Counted from the stretch's first letter, positions 45,701-57,890 are shown. The stretch: 64,000 nt of DNA from Guadua angustifolia (GCA_036346375.1 CM070520.1:14023791-14087790); one strand, 5' to 3'. The notes: generated from the letters alone by a model not told the origin. Program-made: numbers and translations.

Positions 45701-46854
45701 GTATTACATCCATAGATTTGATTAAAGAAACAAAAAGTTTTATAATTTTCAAACATTTTATAGAAGCGTTCTAAGGCAATCATTAAGCTCTCCTAAAAAT
45801 TTTGGAATATGATCACACTCAAGCGAATTTATAAAATTCTAACACTTGTTCTTTGTCTCATTTATGTTCCTTTCGTGTTTTATTTTTCAAACATAATAAA
45901 TAAAGTTCAATTATTTTGGAAATTTTTTGTATGATCATAAAATCCTAAATATGGTACTATTATTTTTTTAGAATATGATCAAGCTTGTATGTTTTTATAA
46001 AAATCGATGGTGATTCTATTATTTTATAAAACAAATCAAAAATTTAGTTTTTCCAAATATTTTCATAGAAGATGATATTCTTAAGAGGTATTGATCCAAA
46101 TCCAGTCCAAAAAAGATAAAATTCGGTCAAAATTATCGAGATTTTGGTGAAATTCATCGAAATTTTAGAAATTACTATAGCAATTTGATTTTTTTTAAAA
46201 AAAAATCGTTAGCGATTTGAAATCTCATTCCTGGCCAAAATTTCGCTCTACCAAGCCTTCTACGGGTGGGGGAGTGACCTATTTTGGAAAAAAAAAATGC
46301 GTGAGAGGGCTAGATGTACACAATATTTGATGGAACTCTTCATGGTCTCATTCCCTTATTTCCTTTTTTATTTGGCATTTTTATATATTCAAGGAAATTA
46401 ATGTATATTTTTTAAATTTATTCGGGATTTGAATTTGCAACATATGAGTTGTGAGGCTCAGGCTTACTACGATATCCAATTAATTGTCCCCCACCCTTTG
46501 CACATATTAGAATGGACACTATGCGAATTTTAAACTCCTAGCTCAATTCATAGAATGACTAATTACATTTCACCATACACTCATTTCATTTGCATGGGAT
46601 ACAACTGAGATAGAGTTTGAAAATCTCGTAAGGACTTATATATGCCTTAGTGACAGATCTTGGATAGAAAACTTTTTGTGTGTGTGTATATAGCTATTCT
46701 ACACACACGGTAGCACTATTCTACTCCCAAGCGTAGAATAGCTATTCTATGCTTTGGTCAGAGAAGCGCATACAAAGCATCCTGCGTATGCCGTTTGTTG
46801 ACTAAATGCATTTACTAGTCATCAGTAATTAGTTACGTGGCCAACCGCTAGTAA
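45701..46854. other. AT-rich gene-free DNA
   Basis: No exons, no clear element ends. Decayed tandem-like strings continue to about 46080, followed by unique AT-rich sequence with a near-palindromic AGAATAGCTATTCTA motif at about 46732-46756. Confidence 0.45.
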
Positions 46855-47360
46855 ATATAGTAAATCACGAATCCCTTATTTCTATTTAATACTCCAACGT
46901 TTACTATATTATTTACTAAATTCTACTATAGAACAATAAATGAATTTACTACCAAATCAGTAACGTGTCCAATTAACTTACTATTGTATGATAGTAAAAT
47001 CTATATAGAAATATAGTAATTTCTATATATAGATGTAGTAAAATCTGTTAGCAGCCAACAAAATTGCTGTTTATTAGCAAGAACTATATTATTTTGTTCC
47101 TCTCGTTGTCAGTAAGCTACTGGTGAAAACCGTTCGTGAATTGAAGCTACGAATAAAAAGTTATGGCTGAAACAAAGAAAAACAAATTTGTGTACAAACT
47201 ATAAAACACATTTATTAGTTGTTGGCCACGGTATTTCTTAGTCGATTCGCCACGGTATTGATTCCAATAGTAGCTTTATTCATTGTTCTATAGTAAAAAT
47301 GTAGTAAAGAAGATAGTAAACATTAGTGTAGTAAATAGTAAAATGAGAGATTCATAATTA
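46855..47360. repeat. Foldback element with long inverted arms
   Basis: The left arm (46865-46965: TTTACTATATTATTTAC, CTATAGAACAATAAATGAA) is matched in inverted form at 47265-47355 (TTCATTGTTCTATAG, GTAGTAAATAGTAAAA). The arms span about 100 bp each with gaps, around a 300-bp centre. It looks like a decayed MITE. Confidence 0.65.
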
Positions 47361-47364
47361 CTAT

Positions 47365-47365
<1 letters not shown>

Positions 47366-47408
<43 letters not shown>
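47366..47408. repeat. (AC)n(AT)n microsatellite
   Basis: About 14 AC units followed by seven AT units without interruption. Confidence 0.95.
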
Positions 47409-47451
47409 TACTATCCATAGATATATATTTTTAATATGCGGGAGTAATTTC

Positions 47452-48140
47452 TTGGGAGTACGTACTCCCACCTCTAGTATACCGCTTAAACGATATTATT
47501 ATACCTTTTTATCCTTTTTAGTATACTCTAATACTGATTATAAGATATTCCAAAGTGAGTTCCACGAAAAATTTTCTCAAAGTCCACCCTTTGTAGCACA
47601 ATTTGTTTATATATTCCTTTTACATATGTAAAAGGGTATATAGCAAAAAATAAAGGGTTCCAATGAATTTTTTTAACTATGTCATATTGGAGTATCTTAG
47701 AATTATTATTAGAGTATACTGAAAGTGATAAAAGAAGTATAACACTTTCGTTTAAGTGGTATATTGAATGTGGGAGTATGTACTCCTGAGAGTATAGAAA
47801 AGGCAGGAGTACATACTCCCACCTCTAATACATATTTGTACTCCTTTATCATTTCGGTATACTCTAATAATAATTGTAAGATACTTCAATGCGACATGAT
47901 TGAAAAATTTTTATCAGAGACCTTTATTTTTTTTTGTTACATACCATTTTCCATATGTAAAAAGAATATATAAATAAATTATGCTATTAAAGGTGGACTT
48001 TGATGAAATTTTTCGTGAAACTCACTTTGGAGTATCTTATAATTAGTATTAGAGTATACTCAAAAGGATAAAAAGGTATAACAACATCATTTAAATGGTA
48101 TACTAGAGGTGTGAGTACATACACCCAAGAGTATGGAATC
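47452..48140. repeat. Cluster of inverted MITE-like units with GGGAGTACATACTCCC ends
   Basis: A block running from GGGAGTACGTACTCCCACCTC through TATACTCTAATACTGATTATAAGATA to CACATATGTAAAAGG (47452-47640) reappears inverted at 47925-48140. A second pair of partial copies lies between them, meeting at GGGAGTATGTACTCC (47773) and GGAGTACATACTCCC (47807). Four copies of one unit in alternating orientation suggest nested insertion of the same MITE. Confidence 0.75.
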
Positions 48141-48146
48141 ATTTTC

Positions 48147-48149
<3 letters not shown>

Positions 48150-48217
<68 letters not shown>
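48150..48217. repeat. (TA)n microsatellite, 34 units
   Basis: A 68-bp uninterrupted TA run directly outside the inverted MITE cluster. Confidence 0.97.
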
Positions 48218-48221
<4 letters not shown>

Positions 48222-49481
48222 TACCTAGGACACCATGGTCTAAATGGGTATTTCCTTTTATATTTGCATGCGATTGTTTTTTGAAATTTTTAGGATATTG
48301 AGTTTATCCAATTTACTAACTAGTTCAAACAAATTTGAACTAAAATTCAAACTAGAGTTTCCTTTTTGATGATAGTTTAATTGTAGGTATGTGCTGATTT
48401 TATATATAAATCAGCAAAACATGTTATCTAAATTCATTTAAATTTTTGAATTCGAGTATATTTTTAAAATGTATATGTTTCATTTGAATTGTTATAGATA
48501 GATATATACCATAAAACTAAAAGTTTAAAAAATACCCGAATTTGACTTGAATTCGTGCATTTGAAATCATGATGCCCAGACCCTGTGGTGCCCCATTTCG
48601 CCATCTGGTGGGAGAAATTGCAACGGGTGGGACAGCTGCAGAATCTGCCCATTGCAGCTAACTCTATACACGCCACAACTTATTTCAAAACTAGTGTAGA
48701 ACGGTAGCTGTGAATTGTGAATTTGTGATCAATCAATCGTAACCAAGGTTTGGAATATCGGTAACCAAAAAATATCGGATGCCCTTTAGTACCGGTTACA
48801 GGTTTTAAATCAACCTAATTCAAATTCATCAAACAAAATTTGAATTGGCTGGATTTGACCGGTTACCGCCCACAATTACAGTTCAATGATTTAAATTCGA
48901 AATTGAAACTCAGAACTTTTCAGACCGATTTACCTCCGATTTTTTTAGCTTGGTCATAATCAGAGGTCCAGCAGAAGTATGAGCAGTGTTAGTAACTTCA
49001 AGCATAGAGCATATGTGATTTTCTTTTCAGATCAGATAAAAGCATAAGTTAGCCCATGGTTTTTTACTAATCGAACACACTATTATGTAAGAGCCTGTTG
49101 CAGAAGTTAGCAGTGGACATCTCATATCTGTACTAAAATCAATGAGACTAGAATTAGAGTGAACACCTTGCGAAAGTTAAAAGAGTGACTAAAAGGACAG
49201 AATTTGATGAACCGCAAGTTTCCTATTAACTATCTTCTTCCCTTTCTCTCTTTTTTTTAAGAAAATGAACTATTCTTCAGACACTCATTTTCTTTGGTGA
49301 AAAAAAAAAGACACGCATTTCCTCTGCGTAGCATACAACGGAGGTATCCTGAAACTTCGTGAACTTTTTTATGCATGTCAACTATAAGTAGCTAGCATCG
49401 GAAGAACAAAATGTTTTTTTTTAGAGAAGCTTCGCCTAACACTTCACTGGCTATGTGTCCGTACATTACAACGGAAACTCA
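48218..49481. other. Gene-free DNA
   Basis: No exon, no inverted ends and no tandem repeat that I can support. The minus-strand frame at 48464-48676 has no domain. Confidence 0.45.
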
Positions 49482-49708
49482 TGGCCTGTTTGGTAGAGCT
49501 CCAGATTCCAGTTTCACCTGAGATCTGAAACTTATAGGCTAAAATAAAGTGAATTAAGTTTATATTTTTAGTCTAAAATGTAAATAAGATGATCTATCTA
49601 AACACTCTTAATGTACTTACAAAGATCGACTTCATGAATCTGGTGAAGCTAAAATTTTCACTTCACGATTCTCGAATCTGAGAAGCTGAATCCCTGCCAA
49701 ACAGGCCC
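49482..49708. mobile_element. Tourist-like MITE, opposite orientation
   Basis: The ends are GGCCTGTTTGGTAG and CTGCCAAACAGGCC, with TCA outside both when the outermost base is included, so the target duplication is only approximate. The interior has GGCTAAAATAAAGTGAATTA, the inverse of the family string in the other Tourist copies. Confidence 0.75.
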
Positions 49709-49861
49709 TCAATGTACGATAAAAAATTTATTTACAAAGAATACTAACAGTGACAAAGATAGATAATTTTAATGAAGTAATACGGAAAGAAACTTTTGCT
49801 TTATATAGTAAAGCTTACGATTTAGATCAAATGAGAATGAACAGAATTTTTTAATAATACA

Positions 49862-50146
49862 TTTTTTTTTCAAAATTTCAAAAATATACTATGGGAAAAA
49901 ATTGCATAAATATACCCCTGTCGTCCGTTGGTTGGGTGACATTTAACCCATTGGTCACGATCAACGCGTTTAACAGCGCAGGGACAAAGTAGACGTAGCG
50001 CTTTGTCTCCCGTCGATCGTGCAACGTGGCCTCCTGTCGCCCGTTGGTTGGGTGACATTTAAATATCGTCCAACCAACGGACGACAGGAGTATATTTATG
50101 TAATTTTTTTCCTGTGGTATATTTTTGAAATTTTGAAGAAAAAAAA
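49862..50146. repeat. Foldback element with internal direct duplication
   Basis: The ends pair over more than 60 bases (CAAAATTTCAAAAATATAC with its inverse near 50120; CCTGTCGTCCGTTGGTTGG with CCAACCAACGGACGACAGG near 50079). Inside, CGTTGGTTGGGTGACATTTAA occurs twice as a direct copy (49926 and 50042). Confidence 0.75.
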
Positions 50147-50635
50147 TGCATTGTCAAACATGAGCATCCGCACCGATCGAACTTAAAAGCCAGAGACCTA
50201 ATAGAGGGGTCGACATGGGCATCCGTACTGTTGATCCCTGGAGCATATATCCGCGTTGCTGATCCCTGTTGCATTACGGTTGTAGTCATCCCTGTAATTA
50301 ATTTCAACTACTTCTTACGATCCTGATGTCGTATTCTATGTAATTATTCCTTTCTTTTAATGCAAGGCAGGACTCTTCTGTCATTTGTCAAAAAAAACCT
50401 TCAAACTGAAATTTTGAATTTCTTTTTTTTTTAAAATAAAGTGAGAGGTTCTAATACTATCTCACAAAAGATTCAAAACATCGCAATATATATTCATAGT
50501 TCAAGGAATACTTCTATGTGTTACCCTCTTAATACAAGTTGCACGGATTTTGAAATAAGGGAAGATGCAAGTAATCGCCATCCATCTTTCATCCGATACT
50601 TTAATATTTAGTCTCTCCAGTAACAAATAGTTGTC
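50147..50635. other. Gene-free DNA
   Basis: No supported feature; the minus-strand frame at 50059-50307 lies partly over the foldback arm and has no domain. Confidence 0.4.
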
Positions 50636-50643
50636 GTTTTAGA

Positions 50644-50843
50644 CAGTGGCGGACCCAGAAAGAAATTATAGGTGGGGAAAACTTGAAGCATATACACACC
50701 TGGGTATAAATTTGTTAAGCTATGCCCTATCTATAGATCAAATTTGTTGGGCTATGCAGTATATACACACTTGGATATAAGAAGCTTTATAAATTGTAGG
50801 TGGGGCAGCAGCCCAACCTGCCATATTGTTGGGTCCGCCCCTG
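50644..50843. mobile_element. hAT-type MITE with perfect 8-bp TSD
   Basis: The ends are CAGTGGCGGACCCA and TGGGTCCGCCCCTG. GTTTTAGA lies on both sides (50636-50643 and 50844-50851). It is 200 bp with internal duplicates of CTATGC and ATATACACAC. No coding capacity. Confidence 0.88.
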
Positions 50844-51129
50844 GTTTTAGATACATGTGCAATCAAACTTTCAAAAATTTGACTGTCAATATCTTTCTAA
50901 AAATTTAAATTGGATACAGGAAAATCATATATTTAGATTTGTCTCAAAAAGTACTTTCATAATATTATAATTTTATTGTGTTTTATAAATATATTACAAT
51001 AGAAATCGATAGTCAAAGTTATGTTTTGGAGATCATGTCGATATTCAAAATGACAACTATTTATGCATGCCTCTAGTACTACATGGATGGTATCCTTTGC
51101 TACAATAATGGGTTCCTCCCACGACTGTT

Positions 51130-53712
51130 TGGAGTAAATGCAATGCTGATGGATCATTCCATTCTGAGAAGCAGGGGGCTACAGGTGTTACAATCCGCGA
51201 TTCTCAAGCTAACTTCTTAGGTGCTAACGCGATTTGTTATCCTCATACGATGAGTCCTATGTTGATGCAAGCCAATGCTCGTTGAGATGGAGTCAACCTG
51301 GCAATCCAGAAGGGTTGTTAACATCTAGTGCTAGAGACTGATAATAAATACCTTATGGACCTGTGGCAGAATTTGACCAATTTTAGATCAGAGACAATGT
51401 GACAAGGATTAAAGACCATACTCTGTTTGGATCTGCAATGGTTAAAGGCTATACTTTAGTAGGGGTGAAAATGGGTCGGGTACTGCCTGTCGGGTATCGG
51501 ATACGAGTAGTGTTTTTACCAGTTTTTTCGGATACGAATTCAGGTATTTTTTTCTCGGGTCGGATACGGATAGTACCCAGATAGCTGAGCGTCGGATTCG
51601 GGTCAGATTCGGAGCGAGCACTACCCGGCAAATACCCGAGTATCTCGGGCGGATACGGGTACCCGGGAGTATAAAATACAGCCCACAGCACATGGCCCAT
51701 GCTTTCACGGTTTCACCTTTCAGGCATCGGTCGGTCCAACCCAAATTGTTTAGGCCTTTAGTTAGGGTTTAGGCAAACACGGTTACACGAGCCACGGAAC
51801 CAGGCGGCGGCGCCCTCCTCACTTCGGCACTTCCTCTCCTCGTCCTCAGGCGCAGCGCACGCAGACACAGTCCCTCGGTCCCTCCTCAGTCCTCAAGCGG
51901 CGGCGCAGTGCAGTTCCTCCTCTGTCTCAGGGCGCATGCCGCCAGCTCCCTCCTCGGGCGGCGGGCCGCCTCCTGCCTCAAGGCCCCGCCCGCCGCCTCG
52001 AGCCTGCTTTGAGGCCCTCGCCACTCCCACCACGCCGCCTCGGGACCCGCGCCGCCTCAAGCCCCGCCCCGCCTCAGGCCCTCACGGCTCCTCCTCGAGC
52101 CACCGCCGCCGCCTCAGGTTCGGGTTCCCCCTCTACAATTTATTTGCACTTGGAACTAGGAGAATTCATGCTGGTTCTATTTTCTTCTTAGTTCCTTTGG
52201 TCCATCATTGTTGGGGTTGTCACTGAGCAAACAAGGCTTTGTTTTATGAACTAGAATTCCTCAAGTATTTGAGGTGAAAATTGTATGGTTTATAGAAACA
52301 TTAAGAGGAACGTACTTCATCTAATTAAGCATTAGAAACGAGTAAAGAATTATATTCATGCACTAGAGCTCAATCTTGATAAAGACTGAGAGGTCCTGTA
52401 GGTGATAATTCTACAGGATCTTGGTCTTTCAATGAATTTAATCAAGTGCTACAAGCAAAATAAGGTTTTGTTTTCCCATAAACTAAATTATAGCTTCCTT
52501 CCTGAGTTGATAATTGACTTAGGGTGATGTGGTTGTCTGAAACTGACAGCTAAAAAATAAAAGTTTGCTAGCAATCAATTGGTTTGTCAAGTCAAAATGT
52601 AGGATTTTTTTCACTACAAAAAATTCTTTAGACTTGGTATTGGTTGATTTATCTTTGATTACTAATAGTTGATCTAGTCTATTCTCTGTACTCATGGTGG
52701 GTGGGAGTAGGTGAAGACTGAAGAAAGATTCAAATTTTCTTGTCAATTGTATATGTGCTGATGATACTACATAATTTAAACTTTTATGCAACTTATACCA
52801 ATCACTGAGTTATAACATTAAAGACTTTGTTACTTACATCTACATCTTGCCCTTTTGTATTTGTTGATTTACTTATTTAATGCTCACTTTGATATGCAAT
52901 AAAACTGTAAGAGGTTAGACTTCGAGAATGTGTTGAATTATGTGTGATAATTGGACCATATGTGTTAGTTAAATTATTTTTATCACATACTTTGATCCTA
53001 GATAGTTTACGTACTATTCGATTAGGTATCCGTTATCCGTATTATACCCGTCCGTATAATATCCGGTATCCGTTTTCTACCCGTTTGTAAATACCAGGTA
53101 TCCGTATTCATATCCTATCCGATTTTTCACTACTCGTACCCATACCCGTATCCGAAAAAAAATAATTAGAGTAGGATACAGGATGACCTACTACCCGACC
53201 GTATCCGACCCGTTTTCACCCCTACCCTTTAGTGGGAAGATATCTTTTGGTCATACGACACCATTTTTAAGTACAACTGCCATCTCTTCATCGGTATAAA
53301 TAGGAGACCTTTGTGTCATTAAAAGCAATCTGATTTAGAATACCAAATCTGGAATACTCTGTACTCTGTTAAGCCACTTGGCTAAGAAGCAGCATTTTAT
53401 TTCCTCTTTTCATAATCTTGTTTCCCTGAAAGCTTGCAATCATTTTTCATAAGCTCGATCTAGTGACCCTAGGTCTTGAACATCGACACAATGCCAATCC
53501 TAACGGACATTAGGGAGCTAAGTAGTTTCTTTCTTGAGTTTAAATTTTGTTTTGTCAGTAGACGTTGGAATAATGCTACGTATGTAATTGCGAAACAAGT
53601 TTCTCGTACTCTGAAGCGTTGTTCGTGGCATCTTAAGGCATCAAGCTTCATACGAAAATTTTTGTTTGGAGATTGTAATCCTGCTCAGAGCTAATAAAGC
53701 GCTCCCTTAGTC
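51130..53712 (+). pseudogene. LINE-type RNase H (RVT_3-like) fragment, split by a hAT element
   Basis: The left part (51130-51459) reads WSKCNADGSFHSEKQGATGV, then IRDSQANFLGA, then QANAR followed by a stop and DGVNLAIQKG. This is the pattern of the RNase H-like domain carried by plant LINE polyproteins and related orphan genes. The right part resumes at 53225, with the C-terminal end in the frame 53476-53694 (SRRWNNATYVIAKQVSR). After it come AATAAA and an A-run, as at a LINE 3' end. Several stops make it dead. Confidence 0.7.
51460..53224. mobile_element. hAT-like DNA transposon, 1.77 kb, non-autonomous
   Basis: The ends TAGGGGTGAAAATGGGTCGG and CCGACCCGTTTTCACCCCTA are inverted repeats of the Ac/Ds type. 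Subterminal regions on both sides are packed with GGATACGG and TACCCG strings. Flanking octamers TACTTTAG and CCCTTTAG agree at six of eight positions. At 51790-52120 is a GC-rich Pro/Arg-coding patch followed by a possible 5' splice site; no transposase domain is visible. Confidence 0.8.
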
Positions 53713-53975
53713 TTTTTTAAAAAAAAAAAGCTTTCAAATAGCTATGTACAGCAGCATCTCCCTCGCAATTCTCTCTATGAAACCTAGCTGTCCAGAGTGA
53801 ACACCACCGGCGGGCTGAGAACCTTTTCTGCTTTGAAGCCAGACAATCCCCGCCATTCAATTTTGTCGGAGCACAGCGCGGCCCCTGGTAGCTGTACTCT
53901 CTTCACACACGTTATTACGTCTTAGAATCTTGACGCGCTCGTGTGCACGCACGCGCACGCTCGCTCACGCAGGAC

Positions 53976-54471
53976 TAGGGGTGGCAATAGGGATCCGTTC
54001 GTCGATCTCTGGTGGGGAATTCTTTTATTAGGGGACGGGTATGGAAAGAAATCGTCCTCCGTGAGGATAGAAACGGGAAAAATTATTCCTCCGTCGGGAA
54101 TGACGGGGACGGGGAATTTTTTTTCTCGCGGGGATCCGGTTGGGGATCCAAATTTAGTTTAGTCCAATTTAGTTATTAGATTGCAAACATATTCTCTAAC
54201 CCATCATATTCACATTTTCATAAATGGGACAACATAATCTTCTCTGTTGATATGATTTTAGAGTCAAAATAGCTATAAGAACTCTTCTCTTATGTGAAAT
54301 TTTCGTAGGGATGGGTCCCCGACGGGGCTCCGATACCCGAACGAGGATGGAGACGGGGGGATTTTCTCTCCCGAGACAGGAAACGGAGATGGGGACAGCG
54401 ATAATTTTGGATCACGGGGATAGAGACGGAGAGGCACTCTCCGGCGAGAAATGGCCCCGTTGCCACCCCTA
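53976..54471. mobile_element. hAT-like non-autonomous element, 496 bp
   Basis: Termini TAGGGGTGGCAA and TTGCCACCCCTA form inverted repeats, and both ends carry GGGGA/GAGACGG subterminal motifs. The flanking octamers CGCAGGAC and TGTAGAAC agree only partly. No coding sequence. Confidence 0.7.
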
Positions 54472-54578
54472 TGTAGAACCGTGCGTGCCGTTCTCCCCGA
54501 CGTTAACTCCGACGGCAGCCCCAACGCGGAGGGCTTTTGTTTCTCAACATGGCCGGCGCCTCCCTTCCCTGACCCAAC

Positions 54579-54824
54579 ATGCAAGAAGAAATAACACCGC
54601 GCCAAGCTAAGAACAAATTAGAGGACTTTGCACGATCACACTACGCGTCACTGAAATCTAATCCATATAGTTACGAGGATTTTGCAGAGAAGGAAACAAG
54701 ATGTTTCGTACGGAATTTCTGTGGAGAGACCCTACAGTACCTTCCAAACGGGGTCATGGTAATTTCTACCCGAGACGATAGGTATATCGAGCTAGCAATT
54801 TTGCAATTGAATACCCCATCTTAA
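54579..54824 (+). CDS. Unrecognised 81-residue frame
   Basis: It starts MQEEITPRQAKNKLEDF and runs for 81 residues with a balanced, charged composition and no low complexity, which sets it apart from the shadow frames around it. I do not recognise a domain. It lies directly after a hAT element, with no obvious promoter or neighbour. It may be an exon fragment captured or left by transposition. Confidence 0.25.
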   Translation: MQEEITPRQAKNKLEDFARSHYASLKSNPYSYEDFAEKETRCFVRNFCGETLQYLPNGVMVISTRDDRYIELAILQLNTPS

Positions 54825-55419
54825 GATTTAGCAAGTGTTGGAATTGTCTGAACTGGTTGCACAGCTCTTCTTTTCTGAGTTCTCTTTATCACGATATGGT
54901 GACAAATCCGGGCCTTAAACAGGAGCGGTAGTAGGGAGTGCAAGGTATACCTCAGCACCCTAAAAAATCTGAGAAACACTACAACATTATCCTTTAAATA
55001 GGCTAAATTTATTGATTGAGTTGGTTTTAACTTCATTGGTTTGGGATTTTTAAAACATTCAAATGATTTGTATTGTATATTTAGCAAATTTCAAATATAT
55101 ATGTTAGATTTATAATATCATAAAATCATCATACAAGATTATAGAATTATACGTATAAAACATACCTCACTAGAATTTTTTTAGTTCCGTCGCTAACCTT
55201 AAATGGAAAGCGAGGAGGAAAATTCAAAAGCCACAGCCAAGAAAGCCAGCCTCCCCTGCACCCGTGCAGTCAGCACGAGCAATTAACAATGTTTGAAACC
55301 CTAATTAACGAACAGTACTAGTAGGGGCAGGAATTCAAAGGACCGGACGGAAAACAGCGACGGCCATTAGTCGGTTGAATTCAACGCCCACATGTGGCTT
55401 TAAGTCTTAAATAACCTGT
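54825..55419. other. Gene-free DNA up to the assembly gap
   Basis: AT-rich sequence without exons or inverted ends that I can support. Confidence 0.4.
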
Positions 55420-55519
55420 NNNNNNNNNNNNNNNNNNNNNNNNNNNNNNNNNNNNNNNNNNNNNNNNNNNNNNNNNNNNNNNNNNNNNNNNNNNNNNNNN
55501 NNNNNNNNNNNNNNNNNNN
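55420..55519. other. Assembly gap (100 Ns)
   Basis: Exactly 100 Ns, the usual placeholder for a join of unknown length. Flanking sequences should not be assumed to be contiguous. Confidence 0.99.
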
Positions 55520-55618
55520 GTTATAAATGTCATGATATAGGACATTTAGCAAATGATAATTGTTCTTCTTTATTAGCTCATTTATTGCTCTTAACTAGTG
55601 TGTGTTACTCTAATACAT
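55520..55618 (+). pseudogene. Possible zinc-knuckle (gag) fragment at the gap edge
   Basis: The frame reads YKCHDIGHLANDNC and continues 20 residues to a stop. It resembles the CCHC knuckle of retrotransposon Gag with the first Cys lost in the gap, but the last spacing is five residues rather than four. Probably the right edge of a retroelement that the assembler could not span. Confidence 0.35.
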
Positions 55619-55620
55619 AG

Positions 55621-55883
55621 TACTTTTTCGTCCAAGTTTATAAGGTGTATTTTTTCCTGGCACATAGACCAAGAAGATATTAAAAATAACTAGATTATCC
55701 CTAATTATTATTACTAAGCACTATACTCAATGCAAACATGTAGAAAACATGAAGTAAAGATGGATATTTATTAGGGGTATACAGGAACATTACACTAATT
55801 TTGCAATGAAATATGAAATACACCCTATATTTATTGACAAGATTATTCAAAAATATGCCTTATAAACTTAAACAGAGGGAGTA
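55621..55883. mobile_element. Stowaway-like (Tc1/Mariner) MITE
   Basis: Ends TACTTTTTCGTCCAAGTTTATAAGG and, inverted, TACTCCCTCTGTTTAAGTTTATAAGG, with TA at both borders. The TACTCCCTC end is the common Stowaway signature in grasses. 263 bp, no coding sequence. A decayed relative lies at 57640-57890. Confidence 0.7.
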
Positions 55884-56087
55884 ACAAACAACATTGGGAA
55901 TAATGAATGGTACATGCATGCAAAGGAAAAAATAGTTAAAAGATATTTTGAAATTGTTGAATGACATGTATTGAGAAACAGAACTCTCAATTTGAAATCT
56001 AGAATGACGTGTATTCAAGAATGGATGGAGTACCTTTTCTCTCGTCTTTTTTTGGCTGTGCATTGTTATTTGCAGGCCTGCAACCAC

Positions 56088-56270
56088 TAGGGTGAAAACG
56101 GGACGGATAATTTCCACCCAATTCGATGCTGTTTCTAAAGAAGTTCACATGTGCCCATATTCTGAAAAAGACGTATCCGTATGCATATCCGTTTTCAAAT
56201 CCAAGGTAAAAATATTTGTTAAGATAAAAAAAGAGACATATCCCCCATATCCTAACCATTTTCACCCCTA
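56088..56270. mobile_element. hAT-type MITE with perfect 8-bp TSD
   Basis: Ends TAGGGTGAAAACGG and CCATTTTCACCCCTA. GCAACCAC is present on both sides (56080-56087 and 56271-56278). 183 bp; the interior has CCGTATGCATATCCG-type subterminal strings. A short relative of the element at 51460-53224. Confidence 0.88.
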
Positions 56271-56278
56271 GCAACCAC

Positions 56279-57639
56279 TGAGCACTTACTCAAAGTTGGC
56301 AAGTACATAGTGGGGCGCTAGGGCAATTTAGAAATACACAACAAAAATAGGCGAAATGCAGCTCACCGCACCATGGTGCTCGAATTTGTTGCCACAAGTG
56401 CCGTACAAAAGTATGGTGAAGAACAAACTAGACACATGCTCAAGAAGACATGGCCAGGCAAAAGTTACGTACCCTATATGTGACAAAGTTGGATATGAAA
56501 CTAAATACCCTCTATAAAACATAGCAAGAAAATGGCACTATAGTTACAGCACACATAACATATGGCCACATAATCGATGAGTCATCTAATGAGTTTTATA
56601 ACAGTAAAATCATTAGACTTGTACAACGCTCCTATTGCAGCAAGATTGCAACCATGAGTTAGTCACCCTTGAACAGTGGTGAACAGTCCAGGTTTTGTTT
56701 CTCTAGGCTATCAAAATTATACATGCTGCTAGGGTCTAGGGGTGGGCTTTCATGGGATCTGACCTGGGTTTTGCCTCTGCTCTCAAATTAATTCTGCCTA
56801 AAAAATTATTATTTTTCTAGAATCCCCAGTGAATCGTTGTTTATGCAGTGGTAATTCTACACAGTAGTCAAGCACAAGTAAGTTGGCTAATGCTTGTTAA
56901 GATTTCTAGATTGGCATTTTCTAGAGATTTACCGCGGCAAGAAGGGTGAAGCGAGGAAGAAACCGGTTGCAACACAAGCTCCTGGGCGGCAGCCACGCCC
57001 ACAACCATCCGGATTTTCCAAACGCACGGCCCGGTCCAGCCCCACACATTGAACACCCGGCTCTTTGGGATCGCGACCACCGGCGACGATCACACCTGAC
57101 TGGGTCTGGTACCATTTTTACGAGTGATTTCGGTGGTTTGACCTCCGATCTGACGACAGCGCATGGAGATTCCAATCTTCTCGTAGATTCGTAGTCCGCG
57201 ATATTTATTGCACAACCTCGTAGGTCACGCGTAAGCCTCAGGTCACAGAAAAGTCCGACCACTGGCTAACTTGACTAGAGCGAGGACCTACATTTCTCGG
57301 AGCATCACATCAGCGTGGGCTTTGATCACCCAACACACCCAGAAGTCTACGATGCGCCCCCTCCGGTAAGGCCGCCTCCTCGTCCGTTCTGAGTTACGTA
57401 CGAGGGGTCGAGGGCTATCGTTTGAACGACCTCGTTAAAAATGTAAGACTTGTATATAGATGTAATAATGCTTTTTTTTACTATATCTTTATTTATTTTC
57501 TCTCAACTATATACATTTATTCATTACGGCTATACAAAATATTATCTCGCATCTTCCAAAAAAATTAAATAAGGTATTTAAGTAATTTTCTCTTATACCT
57601 TTCTCAATTTTACCTTAATCCTTATGCAAAATCAAAATA
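56279..57639. other. Gene-free DNA with a GC-rich patch
   Basis: The patch at 56930-57420 is moderately GC-rich and gives short frames on both strands, none with a recognisable domain. The rest is AT-rich. Confidence 0.4.
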
Positions 57640-57890
57640 CGTCTTATATTATTGAACGGATGGAGTATTTCTTGTGGACACATACACCAAAAAATATTGA
57701 AAATGATTAAATTACCTTTAATTATTATTACCAAGCACTAATTTAATGTATACATATAAAGAATATAAAGTAAAGAGGGATATTTATTAAAAGTATAATA
57801 TAGGGAACATCACACTAATTTTATATTGGAATATGAAATACGCTTTATATGTATGAGCAAAACCATTCCAAAAATAAGCCTCCCAACACT
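57640..57890. mobile_element. Decayed Stowaway-like MITE
   Basis: It shares ordered strings with 55621-55883: GGAGTATT..., CACATA, AAATATTGAAAATGATTA, AATTATTATTA, AAGCACTA, AGTAAAGA, GGATATTTATTA and ATGAAATACG. The terminal repeats are eroded. Confidence 0.6.
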
